DNA of 40,676 nucleotides, from positions 1 to 40,676 of IMG/VR virus record IMGVR_UViG_3300044678_001129, one strand, 5' to 3'. A program made the position numbers and the translations under genes. The notes beneath the pieces are model-generated. The model was given only the letters and a program-made list of their open reading frames with translations. It ran no database searches and had not been told where the DNA came from. The DNA comes from a virus. Each line of letters starts with the position of its first letter. Positions within the stretch are counted from its first letter, which is position 1. Of the stretch, positions 16,033-24,429 are shown one piece after another.

Positions 16033-16961
16033 TTTGCCCCCTTGGAGTTCTGGATCCACACATCGCCACAGGCACGCCACAGGCCCGGCTCTTTGCTGTC
16101 GTAAAACGGGAACTGGAAGATGCTCAGCACACGCATCGCGTGGCCATTAAAGCCCCGCACGAGTTGGCTCTTTGCGATGCCCAGCATGGCCCACCGTATG
16201 GACTCCACTTCCGCTTCCTGCTCCTTGAGGTCCTGCAGGCACTTCACAACGGCCAGCCAGTTGCCACCGTTCATACTCTGGTAGAGTTCCCACGTGCCCT
16301 TCTCACTGGAGGCTTTGCCAATGGTGTCCAACCGCATCTCACCCGTGACCATGCTGGCCTGTTCCAGTGCCACCAGCCCGGCCCGTGGGCTACCACCAGC
16401 CACCTCCACAATGGCGTCCAGCTCCTTGCCGGTAAACTCAAAGCCCTCGCCCTTGCACACGTGCTCCAACAGGGCCTTCATTTCAGCGGCCTTCAGGCTG
16501 GCCACCTTCACCTCTGTGCAGCGGGTGTGGATGGCTGTGCTGAGCTTGTCCGGTGCCGTGGTGGCCAGGATGTGGTACACGTAGTCCGGGCTGTCCTCCA
16601 GCATCTTGAGCATGGCCTCCTGTGCTGGTTTGCTGATTTGGTGTGCCTCGTCATAGAGGAAGACCTTTGTGGCACCAAACAACGGGCGGCTGTCGCAGTT
16701 GGCCATCACGGCACGGATGGTGTCAATGCCGTTGAAGTTGGCACTATTAAACTCGCGGAACTCGTTCTCGTGGCAACGCAAGCCCCCAGTTGCCACCATG
16801 CGGGCGATGGTTGTTTTGCCACAGCCCGACGGCCCTGTCAAAAGCAAAGCGTGTGGCGGCCCGTCCTTGCCCTTGAGCATGCGGCCCAGCACCGTGAGGG
16901 CGGTCTTGTTGCCAAACATCTGCCCCGGTGTTTGGGGTCTGTACTTGTGGTAAAGGCTCAC
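16029..16961 (-). CDS. DNA polymerase clamp loader ATPase
   Basis: AAA+ protein of 310 residues. It starts SLYHKYRPQTPGQMFG, the clamp-loader N-terminal motif. Walker A is TGPSGCGKT (about 42-50), the Walker B is VFLYDEAH (D104, E105), sensor 1 is ILATTAPDKL, and TRC (146-148) stands in the SRC arginine-finger position. It should load the sliding clamp encoded at 20287-21300 onto primer ends for the family A polymerase. No separate small gp62-like subunit was found, so it may form a homomeric loader. GTGA overlaps join it to the polymerase gene. Confidence 0.9.
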   Translation of the reverse strand: MSLYHKYRPQTPGQMFGNKTALTVLGRMLKGKDGPPHALLLTGPSGCGKTTIARMVATGGLRCHENEFREFNSANFNGIDTIRAVMANCDSRPLFGATKVFLYDEAHQISKPAQEAMLKMLEDSPDYVYHILATTAPDKLSTAIHTRCTEVKVASLKAAEMKALLEHVCKGEGFEFTGKELDAIVEVAGGSPRAGLVALEQASMVTGEMRLDTIGKASSEKGTWELYQSMNGGNWLAVVKCLQDLKEQEAEVESIRWAMLGIAKSQLVRGFNGHAMRVLSIFQFPFYDSKEPGLWRACGDVWIQNSKGAK

Positions 16962-18373
16962 TCGATCTTTTCCTTATCGGCCCAACAACCGCCAACGGGT
17001 GTGGCTTCAATTTCCACGTCCACGGTTGTACAAATGAAACGGAAGTGGTTTGGCAGATCCACAGTCATGATCTGCCTCGCCAGTGCCACATACGCATCGA
17101 ACTCGTCCACATACACATCGGCCAAAATGCTGTCATGAATTTGGCCCACCACGCGGGAGCGGAAGCCCTGCTCCTCCAGTGCCCGGTTCAGTTGGATCAG
17201 GCACCACAGCAAGCAATGGAAGGCGGCACCTTGGACCGGGTAGTTGATACACTGGTTGCGGGTCATTTCCCCTTCTATGCGGAAGCCGGTGAGCATGTCG
17301 ATGCCACCCGTTTCCAAGTACGCTTCGTAATGGCGTTCCCGCCACCGTTTATAGATGGGGTGGGTCACGTCCCAGAAGTTGTGCTCCACGTCTTTGATGT
17401 GTGCCATGTAACTGCCAGGCGTGGGCTCTGCCCGTTGGCCCTTGGCTTTGTGCAGCACACCCAACTCACGGAAGCCACAGGCATGCAGGTGGTCCAGTAC
17501 GGTGCCGTCGCCCAAACGCAAGTCCCCGGCATGCTTCCACAAACTGGCAGCACAGCTCGCAAACCAATCCCCGTAAAACTGGCTGAACACGAAGTCGCCC
17601 TTGGCGGCCTGCCGCATCGGTTTGGCGTCCTTCTTGGCCACGGTGGTCATGTCCAAGTTGAAGCAGTGCCCCGCCTGCTCTGTGTGCATGTCATACCCGG
17701 TGGCCAGGTAATGGAGCATCGTGGGGTCTTTGTGATACCACGCGGCGGCATGGACTTCGATCCCGCTGAAGTCAGACTCCACAAGGCGGCACCCTTCCGA
17801 GGCCAAAAACGCACGGCGGATCAGCGGGCCGGTCTCTGGGTTGCGGATGGGGATGTTTTGGAAGTTGGGGTCGCTGGATGTGCTTCGGAAGGTGCGTGCG
17901 ATGTTGAGGTTGTATACGGGGTGCAGGCGGTCGCCCCACATGTTGCGGAGCATGCCCCGGATGTAGGTGCTTAGAAGCTTTTCCAACTTCTGTGTCTTTA
18001 AGTACTCGGCCACCCATGGGCTCTTGAGGGCACTTAGAACTTCGTCGTCCGCAGTGTACTTTACCTTCCCGTCTGTTTCGCTGAGCGGCCCGTGGTACTC
18101 ATAGCCCAGCGTCCCGAATAGGATCTGCCCCAACTGCTCCCGGCTGTCCAGGTTGGTTTGCTGTCCATAGCGGGCCTGCCACTCGTTATAGATGCGGCTG
18201 CCTGTTTTGAGGCGTGTTGTGGCCCCCCGGATCTTATGCTCCGTGTCGTGTTCCAGTTGCTGCAGGTAAGGCAGGTCCATCCGGATGCCACGTGACTCCA
18301 CAACGCTCAGGGCCAACGTTCCGTCGTGGATCAGTTGGCAGGCCTCTGGCGTGGACGGTCTATTCACAAACAT
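16958..18373 (-). CDS. polA: Family A DNA polymerase, polymerase domain only
   Basis: The 471 residues cover only the thumb-palm-fingers part of a Pol I/T7-type enzyme. Motif A is VESDFSGIEVHAAAW (D201, E206), motif B is RQAAKGDFVFSQFYG (R254, K258, Y267), and motif C is GQIHDSILADV (H413, D414). The second acidic residue of motif C is Ser rather than Glu, and the Lys to Tyr-Gly distance in motif B is one residue longer than in Pol I. There is no exonuclease domain; a DnaQ-like proofreading domain is encoded at 19079-20287. It is the main replicative polymerase of the phage. Confidence 0.92.
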   Translation of the reverse strand: MFVNRPSTPEACQLIHDGTLALSVVESRGIRMDLPYLQQLEHDTEHKIRGATTRLKTGSRIYNEWQARYGQQTNLDSREQLGQILFGTLGYEYHGPLSETDGKVKYTADDEVLSALKSPWVAEYLKTQKLEKLLSTYIRGMLRNMWGDRLHPVYNLNIARTFRSTSSDPNFQNIPIRNPETGPLIRRAFLASEGCRLVESDFSGIEVHAAAWYHKDPTMLHYLATGYDMHTEQAGHCFNLDMTTVAKKDAKPMRQAAKGDFVFSQFYGDWFASCAASLWKHAGDLRLGDGTVLDHLHACGFRELGVLHKAKGQRAEPTPGSYMAHIKDVEHNFWDVTHPIYKRWRERHYEAYLETGGIDMLTGFRIEGEMTRNQCINYPVQGAAFHCLLWCLIQLNRALEEQGFRSRVVGQIHDSILADVYVDEFDAYVALARQIMTVDLPNHFRFICTTVDVEIEATPVGGCWADKEKIE

Positions 18374-18376
18374 TAT

Positions 18377-18547
18377 TCAATCCCTGTTCCCGGCTGTGCG
18401 GCCTGCCCGCCTGTTGTACTTGCCACCATGTGTGGATCGTGCCCCGTGTGTAATCTTTTGGCACACGGGGCAGATCCTATTCCCCGGCCCTGTGCTATGA
18501 AACAGGGTTTGGCACTTCAGGCACTTCCGTGGCTTCGTTTGCGTCAT
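18377..18547 (-). CDS. Small zinc-finger protein (56 aa)
   Basis: Starts at ATG 18547 and carries RKCLKCQTLFHSTGPGNRIC followed by PVC, a CxxC...CxxC knuckle, then a basic Gly/Arg tail (GGKYNRRAGRTAG). Small proteins with this KCLKC..F.S.G..NRICP.C pattern are common in phages and are thought to bind nucleic acid or the transcription machinery, but the function is unproven. It overlaps the MazG-like gene by 53 bases in a different frame and lies 3 bases before the polymerase start. Confidence 0.75.
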   Translation of the reverse strand: MTQTKPRKCLKCQTLFHSTGPGNRICPVCQKITHGARSTHGGKYNRRAGRTAGNRD

Positions 18548-19082
18548 TAGGTCTCTCCACCCAATCGCGTTTGAGTACTTTCTTTGCAACGGGCAACAAG
18601 ATGTCCGCCACATAATCCTTCAGATCCACCGTTGGGGTCGACCGGTTGAGGCTGACCCACAGCACCGCAACGGCCTGCCGTTGTGCGGTCACAAACACAT
18701 GCAGGTCATTAAAGCCCCGGATGCCCTGTGCTTGTTTTAAGTGGGCACGGCATAGCAACGCAATCCCAGCGGTGATCCCATTGATCGGATTGCCCATGTA
18801 ATACTTCGGGTCCACGCCTGTGGTTTGTGCAACCTCCTCCAAGTCCAGCCCAGCCCGGCAACAGTAGTCGCACAGGTACACGCCAATGTCACCAAAGGCG
18901 TCCAAGGCCTCTTCCGCACTGACGGCTTCTGCCAGCTCCCCGGCTTCCTCCGCAAGGCCCAACAGTGGGGCCACGTGTTCTAATTGTACGCTCTCCAACA
19001 CACCGTGCTTCGCAATCTGGCTGCCAAAGTTGCGGCGGGACCAGTTGCCAATCTGCTCTTGGATGTTCTTTAATACGCTCAC
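18495..19082 (-). CDS. MazG-like nucleotide pyrophosphohydrolase
   Basis: The 195-residue protein contains the all-alpha NTP-PPase signature: GLAEEAGELAEAV (EExxE) followed by LDAFGDIGVYL (the DxxGD helix). Members hydrolyse (d)NTPs or (p)ppGpp and in phages may tune nucleotide pools or the host stringent response. The C-terminal 30 residues are polar and probably disordered. The start is GTG overlapping the exonuclease stop. The C-terminus is unusual in sharing DNA with the small zinc-finger gene. Confidence 0.8.
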   Translation of the reverse strand: MSVLKNIQEQIGNWSRRNFGSQIAKHGVLESVQLEHVAPLLGLAEEAGELAEAVSAEEALDAFGDIGVYLCDYCCRAGLDLEEVAQTTGVDPKYYMGNPINGITAGIALLCRAHLKQAQGIRGFNDLHVFVTAQRQAVAVLWVSLNRSTPTVDLKDYVADILLPVAKKVLKRDWVERPNDANEATEVPEVPNPVS

Positions 19083-20287
19083 GTGAATAGTTCCTGGAAT
19101 AATGGGTGTTCTAAAATCTGCATCTGCATGTACGCTACATCAAACTCAACAGCACTGTCGACCCCGTTGTATTGCAACAACTGGTCTATGTCGATCTTGT
19201 GAATGTCATTCACATCATTAGATGTTCCCCCTGTGTCGAAAAACTGGTGGATGTGGCTGTCGTATAACGGCCACCCGGTTAGAATATAAGCCTGCTTCTT
19301 TATGCTGGTAAACATAGGCCGGTTGTCGATCACGTGGGCCATGTTCATGGTGTCCCATGCCAGGCCCTGCACCCCAAACCCAAACACGGCACGCGTCCAA
19401 CGGTCCTCGAACTTCATGTTAGATGCGAACTTAGGTTGCGGCCCGGCAAGGTACTCGGCCACAGCCTGCACCACGTCGCCAACCATGGGGCAGGCAATGG
19501 TCCGCTCCCCGTTCTCGCAGATGCTGATGCTGTAGATCTTGCGGGCCGGGTTCTCCGGCTTCAGCATGTTGGTTTCATAGTCAAAGGCAGTGGGGCCGCC
19601 CCTTGCGGTGATCCCCCGGATGATCTTGGCGGCCACTTTGTGGTCCCGTACGATGCGGACCTGCTCGTTGTAATCCCGGTGGCCTGTTGGCGGCCCACTG
19701 TGCCGCAACTCCAACGCGGCACGCATGTGATGCTCAAAGAACTTCTCCCGTACGTTGCCGGGGCTGTTGGCAAGGCGGGCCGGGTCCTGCACTGGGCACA
19801 GCCACGCCAATGGGTTGCGGCTGGGGATGCGGGTGCCAGCCCACTCATCTATCGTCTTGAGCTCTTCCGTGTCGTAGCTTTCCCCCACAACGGACTGGAG
19901 GGCGTACTGGCCACACAGGACCACCACACTGGGCTTCAGCTCGTTGATCCGCTCCATAAGAAGCGGCCTGCACCAGCGGGCACGGTCGCCACTGGGTTTG
20001 CCACAGCATGCCAACGCACTGGTCACCCACAGGTCGGCGTCCCACGACAAACCAGCCCCACGTACCAGCTCCCGCAAACGCGTCCCCGTACTGCCGCCCC
20101 ATGCGACGCCAAGGCCATCCCCGGCCACGTCTGGTGCATCGGCCACCAGCATGACCCCGGCACGGCCCTGGCCCTGGACGGCCATCTTTGGGCTGATGCA
20201 GCCATTGAGCAGGCCACAGGCCCCACACTGGGGCCGGGTGTGTTTGGGTTCCGGTACAACAAAGAGGCTCTCGCTAAAGAAGCCCAT
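19079..20287 (-). CDS. Fusion of a type 4/5 uracil-DNA-glycosylase-like domain and a 3'-5' exonuclease
   Basis: The 402-residue protein has two parts. The N-terminal ~190 residues follow the Fe-S uracil-DNA glycosylase layout: CGAC near residue 22, then VTSALACCGKP and RWCRPLLMERINELKPSVVV, giving four Cys in the family order. The catalytic motifs are changed: ADAPD replaces GEAPG, and a PVQDPARL segment stands where HPS is expected. The C-terminal part (from ~232) is a DnaQ-type exonuclease: FDYETN (Exo I), ASNMKFED (Exo II) and YNGVD (Exo III). It probably proofreads for the exonuclease-free polymerase downstream. ATG 20287 follows AAGGAT. Confidence 0.82.
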   Translation of the reverse strand: MGFFSESLFVVPEPKHTRPQCGACGLLNGCISPKMAVQGQGRAGVMLVADAPDVAGDGLGVAWGGSTGTRLRELVRGAGLSWDADLWVTSALACCGKPSGDRARWCRPLLMERINELKPSVVVLCGQYALQSVVGESYDTEELKTIDEWAGTRIPSRNPLAWLCPVQDPARLANSPGNVREKFFEHHMRAALELRHSGPPTGHRDYNEQVRIVRDHKVAAKIIRGITARGGPTAFDYETNMLKPENPARKIYSISICENGERTIACPMVGDVVQAVAEYLAGPQPKFASNMKFEDRWTRAVFGFGVQGLAWDTMNMAHVIDNRPMFTSIKKQAYILTGWPLYDSHIHQFFDTGGTSNDVNDIHKIDIDQLLQYNGVDSAVEFDVAYMQMQILEHPLFQELFT

Positions 20288-21300
20288 CACACATCCTTCA
20301 CGCTGGTGATGTAGGTCATGCCACCGCTACGCACACACAGGCGGCCACTGCTGAGGAAGACCTGGCTGTGGGCCTTGGCAAGCTCTGCCAGCAAGGCGGG
20401 GCTGGATACAAAGCCAATGTCCGGGCCGGTGTACTGCACTGGCACAAACTCTTCGAACTTGCCACTGGCACCTTCCCCGGTCACCTTCAGCCGGTTGCTT
20501 TTTATTTCCACCGTGATCACATCATCCCCCACGGCCAGCATGGACATCACGTTGGCACGTGCGATGATTTCCTGCAGCCCGGCAGGCAGTGCCAGCGGGG
20601 CACCGGGGTCCGCATCCAGCAACCCGTTCAGGTCAATGTACTCGCGGTGATGGGTGCGGCAACTGAAGATCGCGTTGGCGGCATTGGTAAAGTGAATCCA
20701 GTTGGCAGTGAGTGCCCAGTGGGTGAAGTGCATCTCGCCAATGCGGCGGATCGTGGCACCACGCACCAACAGGTCGCAGCCCAGCTCCGGCACACTGATC
20801 CGGCTCAGTTGTTCGTTGTCGCATGCCTCCACGTAGTCCGGGCCAAGGTGGACGCACTGGGCAATGAACTTGTCGCTGTCCTTTTTGGTGCAGCCTGCCG
20901 CGATCACACACCCATCCACAAGGCCAGGCGGCAGCGGCAAAAACTCCTCCGGCATTTCTACCAGATGGGTCGGCAGAACGATCTCTGCTTGTTTGTGCAA
21001 GGTAAGGCGGCGGGCTGGGCCTTGGAGCACCAGCGTGGCCTCCCCGTTGTTGATGGTAAGGTTGTCGTCCGGAAGCTTGTCCAGCATGTCCAGAACGCCT
21101 TTGCTGGGCACAGCACCAGCAACACCCTCAAAGTCCAGCGGGGCACGGCACGCGATCTCTTCGTTAAACGTAAACACCCACCCGTCTTGGAACACGTAGC
21201 AACTGGACTGCTCGCAGGTTTCACGTCCGGGGGCCAGGCCCGGTGCAACAATGGCCAGGGCGTTGTACAACGCCACACGGTTGGCAATGATCTGAGTCAA
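20287..21300 (-). CDS. DNA polymerase sliding clamp (beta/PCNA-like)
   Basis: About 337 residues with the repeating beta-alpha-beta pattern of DNA clamps (VLDMLDKLPDDNLTINNGEATLVLQ; VEIKSNRLKVTGEGASGKFEE). It is grouped with the clamp loader, polymerase and exonuclease, which supports the processivity-factor assignment. There is no catalytic motif, as expected for a ring protein. I prefer the TTG at 21300, 9 bases after GGGGGAG; an in-frame TTG at 21318 is also possible. The stop overlaps the next ATG (TGATG). The fold assignment is inferred from pattern and context rather than a diagnostic motif. Confidence 0.75.
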   Translation of the reverse strand: MTQIIANRVALYNALAIVAPGLAPGRETCEQSSCYVFQDGWVFTFNEEIACRAPLDFEGVAGAVPSKGVLDMLDKLPDDNLTINNGEATLVLQGPARRLTLHKQAEIVLPTHLVEMPEEFLPLPPGLVDGCVIAAGCTKKDSDKFIAQCVHLGPDYVEACDNEQLSRISVPELGCDLLVRGATIRRIGEMHFTHWALTANWIHFTNAANAIFSCRTHHREYIDLNGLLDADPGAPLALPAGLQEIIARANVMSMLAVGDDVITVEIKSNRLKVTGEGASGKFEEFVPVQYTGPDIGFVSSPALLAELAKAHSQVFLSSGRLCVRSGGMTYITSVKDV

Positions 21301-21369
21301 GGTAAAGGGCTCCCCCAAAGGTTAAACGGTCCGACACACCGGGTAAACGTACCACAACGCAACAAGAAC

Positions 21370-21396
21370 AAAAAGGCCCCGCACGGTGGCGGGGCC
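21370..21396 (-). terminator. Rho-independent terminator after the histone-like gene
   Basis: On the minus strand an 8-bp stem (GGCCCCGC with GCGGGGCC, loop of 6) is followed by five T. It lies about 30 bases beyond the stop of the 21425-22522 gene and isolates it from the clamp gene. Confidence 0.85.
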
Positions 21397-21424
21397 AGGG
21401 TTGGTTTCTGTTTAGGCTGCCACA

Positions 21425-22522
21425 CTATGCGGCGGCACGTTCCGTGTCACGGGCTTCCGCCTGTGCGTCGTTTTCCACACCAAAGTATCCACGCAGGATG
21501 TGCCATCCGTTGCGGATGGCAAAGCCGGTCTCCCGTGGGTTCTTGGCGTCTTCCGGCATGTAGGCTTCCACCGCGTCGATCATTTCCTGGGTCACACCGT
21601 TCTGGATCCCAAACTCTGCCAGCACCACACCGGCAAAGTATGGCCGGGTCAGGCCAAAGCGGGCACCCACACACACAGGCATGTCAGCTTCCGCAATGCC
21701 GTGGCTGGTTGCCATGGCCTCTGCCGTGTCCCATCCCATGTATCCACGCAACACGTGCCATCCGTTGCGGATGGCAAACATGCTCTCCCGTGGGTTGGCG
21801 TCCCCGTACTGGGCGTCCACAGCGGCCACCATTTCCGGTGTCAGGCCACCCAACACACCGTGCTCCAGCAACACCTGTCCGCACACATACGGGCGTCCCG
21901 CCGTGTACCGCACCCCCACACACTTGCTCTTCGCCTCTGCAGGCTCCGCAGGGGCCACAGGGGCCTTTTTGGCGGCAGTCTTTTTGGCTGGGGCTGGTGC
22001 AGGCTCTGCAGCGGCTGCAGGTGCCTCAGCGGCGGCCACAGGGGCCTTTTTGGCTGGGGCCTTTTTGGCCGGTGCTTTGGTGGCAACAGAGTCCACAGCA
22101 ACTTCAACAGCGGTGTCCGCAATGGTGCCCTTCTTGGCTGGTGCCTTCTTGGCTGGTGCCTTGGCAGGCGGTGCTTCTGCAGCAGGCTCAGCGGGGGCCA
22201 CTGGTGCCTTCTTGGCCGGGGCCTTTTTGGCCGGTGCCTTGGCGGCTGGTGCTTCCGGTGCAGCGGCTGGGGCAGCGGCGGGGGCAGCGGCTGTTTCCGC
22301 TTCCACAATGTCGATCTCCTTGGCCTTCAGCAGTGCTTTAATGTCCGCCACAATGGTGGTGTCCTTAATGCCCGCCAACACCTCGTCCGTGGCAATGGTT
22401 GCCAGGCCCATGTTGATGGCGTTGGTAAGTTGCAGCACCTTCCAGTTCTTTGCGGTGCGGCGGCCCAGTGCAGTGAAGATCTCAATTCCGCGTGCCAGTG
22501 TCAGGGTAATGTTCTTGGCCAT
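21425..22522 (-). CDS. Histone H1-like linker protein with two C-terminal repeat domains
   Basis: Predicted 365 residues. Residues 1-72 form a small helical basic domain. Residues 75-200 are an Ala/Pro/Lys linker with repeated KAPAKKAPAKKAP blocks like the C-terminal tails of eukaryotic H1 and bacterial Hc1/HctB proteins. Two tandem repeats of about 66 residues follow (201-267 and 284-350), each containing RPY..G.VL.E.G.. and F.AIRNGWH.LRGY; the repeats are similar but not identical. The gene has its own promoter and terminator and an AAGGAACC leader, so it is probably made in large amounts. A nucleoid-like or DNA-compacting role is inferred from the linker; the repeat domains have no assigned function. 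Confidence 0.75.
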   Translation of the reverse strand: MAKNITLTLARGIEIFTALGRRTAKNWKVLQLTNAINMGLATIATDEVLAGIKDTTIVADIKALLKAKEIDIVEAETAAAPAAAPAAAPEAPAAKAPAKKAPAKKAPVAPAEPAAEAPPAKAPAKKAPAKKGTIADTAVEVAVDSVATKAPAKKAPAKKAPVAAAEAPAAAAEPAPAPAKKTAAKKAPVAPAEPAEAKSKCVGVRYTAGRPYVCGQVLLEHGVLGGLTPEMVAAVDAQYGDANPRESMFAIRNGWHVLRGYMGWDTAEAMATSHGIAEADMPVCVGARFGLTRPYFAGVVLAEFGIQNGVTQEMIDAVEAYMPEDAKNPRETGFAIRNGWHILRGYFGVENDAQAEARDTERAAA

Positions 22523-22602
22523 GGTTCAGGTTCCTTTTTTAACTCTCAGCAGTGATCGCCAACCCCGTTCCACTTGGCCCGGTTCCCGTTGGCGTTGGGT
22601 GA

Positions 22603-22630
22603 AGTATACAACGGCATTCACACAGAGCAA
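22603..22630 (-). promoter_or_regulatory. Sigma70-like promoter for the histone-like gene
   Basis: Minus-strand TTGCTC (22630-22625), 16-bp spacer, TATACT (22608-22603), about 80 bases ahead of the ATG at 22522. It matches the other promoters in this window in sequence and spacing. Confidence 0.7.
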
Positions 22631-22633
22631 TCT

Positions 22634-23038
22634 TTAGTCCTTCGTTTTTTTATTTTTTGCAGAAGTTCTTTTTGGGGCTGCAATGGCACGCGGCGGGGGC
22701 GGCTGCAGCCACTCCCGTGATACGTGCCACACCTCGTGCAGGAAGCCAAGGTAAGGGCAGCGGGCCTCACTGGCCACGTCCGCAACGGCGTCCTTGAAGT
22801 TGGTATAGTCGATCTGATCCACCGTCCAGAGCATAAACTGCTCCGCCTGCCTGTTGGTAATCACAATCCGGTAAGGGTAGTCACTGTCCAACGTGTGGAT
22901 GATGGTGCAGGCATGGAAGCCACTGAAGGCGTGTTTGATCCGGGTCATGTGTTTGGCGTTACGTGCCCGCAACACCTTGCCCGGCCCCTGGCTGTTCCGC
23001 ACCAACGAAAAGAACCCTTGTCGCAAACAAAGCCACAT
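22634..23038 (-). CDS. Conserved phage protein of unknown function (MWL..GFFS type)
   Basis: Predicted 134 residues starting MWLCLRQGFFSLVRN, followed by a basic segment and DYPYRIVITNRQAEQF, then IDYTNFKDAV and VWHVSREWL. I recall this arrangement (N-terminal MWL, DYPxR, YxNFK) from hypothetical proteins found widely in phages, but no function is established. The C-terminus is a basic tail (KRTSAKNKKTKD). AGGGGAT precedes the ATG. It follows the helicase gene by 11 bases and precedes the strong promoter of the histone-like gene. Confidence 0.75.
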   Translation of the reverse strand: MWLCLRQGFFSLVRNSQGPGKVLRARNAKHMTRIKHAFSGFHACTIIHTLDSDYPYRIVITNRQAEQFMLWTVDQIDYTNFKDAVADVASEARCPYLGFLHEVWHVSREWLQPPPPRAIAAPKRTSAKNKKTKD

Positions 23039-23049
23039 AAACGCATCCC

Positions 23050-24429
23050 CTAAAAAGTCGCAGCAATAGCAATCCGGCCAATGGGCAAACAGGCGGCAAC
23101 GTGTACAGGCTTGGTCACTTCCAGCTCACGTCCAAGGATCCAGTTCAAGCGGGTCACCTGCAGGTCCTTTTCTATCTCAACCTGGTTGATCCCCACCATG
23201 CCGGTCACGTGGGCGAACTTGCGTTTGTCCTCACTAAAATTTGCACGGCCCAAAGTGTGAACGGAGTAGCTTGCTGCATCTGCTTGTGTCGCAGTCAACA
23301 CAAGGCAGTCCAGCTCCTGACTAATCCTTCGCAGTTCCTGCCATGTGCGATTGTTTTGGTGGCGGCTGTCGTCCCCGCCGTTGATCGGTGCAAGGATGTC
23401 CGCGTAGTCAATCACAATAACATCCGGCGGCCAATCACTGTGGAGCAAGCGTGTGGCCCGGTGCCTTACACCTTCCGCGGTCATGCTGGCCATGGGTGCG
23501 TCATAGAGCCGGATGTTCTGTCCAACTGGGGTCACGCTCCACTTGTGCAGTGCAGCAGAAAACTCTTCCCGGCTCAGCTCCTCCGCAAAGGTAACACGGC
23601 GGAAGTTGACGCTGTCCTCGTCCATAACACCACCGGGGGCAATAAACGTCGGCAGCATCACATCGCGGGCCTTGATGGGGCGTTTGCAGAACCGGCTGAT
23701 CAAACGGCGGCGGATCTGTTTTGCGTTCATGTCCCCAACGCTAAAGAAGGCCACACGTTGCCCACACTGGGCGGCACGCCATGCCATCTCCATCAGCCAC
23801 CAACTCTTTCCGATCTTTTCTGCAGCCATAAAACTCACAAAGCAACCCCGGCCCAACTGGTCCGCAAAGAAAGTGTCCAGTGCTTCGTATGGCTCCCCCC
23901 AGTTGATCAGGTCCGGGCCTTGTGCGTAGTCGTACGCTTCCAAAAACGCATCCACGTCCCCGAGGGTTGTGTAGGCGTTGGTCCCTGTTGTGATCTGTTG
24001 CAGGCCCTCAATGATGGCCCACGCGTCCTCCGTGCGGTGGGCATCCAACAGGGTGCCAGCCTCCTGGAGTTTGGTGCGGGCGAGGTGCGTGTTGAAGTAG
24101 TGGCCAGCCTGCTCGATCACATAGGACGGCGGGATGGGCTTGTACTCCGTGCTCAGGTAAGTGAGCATCCGTGCAATAAACGGGGCCTCCTCGCTATCCG
24201 GGTTCCGCTCCACCCAACTGTCGAAGGCTGTTTGGATCACGTGCCCCGGTGCGGCCCCATGCTGGCCAAAGTATGCCACGCACCAACCGGCAACGAGGTT
24301 CTGATAGCGGTGTTGGAAGAGGCCCTGTGGTGGCCAGTACCCTGTCACCTCTGCCAGCACCACGGGGTCCGTGATCATGGCAGCCAAAATGGTCCGGGGC
24401 AGCCTGCCGTCAATCTGTGTAATTTCCAC
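23050..24429 (-). CDS. Replicative DNA helicase (DnaB/RepA-like RecA-fold ATPase)
   Basis: The 459 residues comprise a helical N-terminal domain (1-150, IDGRLPRTILAAMI like the DnaB N-domain) and a RecA-fold motor. Walker A is AAEKIGKSWW (about 202-211), the strand PDVIVIDYADIL is Walker B, and LDCLVLTATQADA is the sensor strand. The AEKIGKS form resembles phage and plasmid RepA-type helicases. It should unwind DNA at the fork together with the primase encoded two genes upstream. The start is GTG 24429 after AAAGGTGAT, a very good Shine-Dalgarno sequence. Confidence 0.85.
   Translation of the reverse strand: MEITQIDGRLPRTILAAMITDPVVLAEVTGYWPPQGLFQHRYQNLVAGWCVAYFGQHGAAPGHVIQTAFDSWVERNPDSEEAPFIARMLTYLSTEYKPIPPSYVIEQAGHYFNTHLARTKLQEAGTLLDAHRTEDAWAIIEGLQQITTGTNAYTTLGDVDAFLEAYDYAQGPDLINWGEPYEALDTFFADQLGRGCFVSFMAAEKIGKSWWLMEMAWRAAQCGQRVAFFSVGDMNAKQIRRRLISRFCKRPIKARDVMLPTFIAPGGVMDEDSVNFRRVTFAEELSREEFSAALHKWSVTPVGQNIRLYDAPMASMTAEGVRHRATRLLHSDWPPDVIVIDYADILAPINGGDDSRHQNNRTWQELRRISQELDCLVLTATQADAASYSVHTLGRANFSEDKRKFAHVTGMVGINQVEIEKDLQVTRLNWILGRELEVTKPVHVAACLPIGRIAIAATF

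Noticed and set aside
20368-22341. 657-residue open frame on the plus strand
   Set aside because: It lies opposite the sliding clamp and histone-like genes, is made of low-complexity Arg/Pro/Gln from the reverse of Ala/Lys codons, and crosses a minus-strand terminator.
22660-22670. T-rich tract TTTTTTTATTTTTT near 22646-22659 as a plus-strand terminator
   Set aside because: It lies within the end of the 22634-23038 gene (coding the Lys-rich tail) and has no GC stem upstream.
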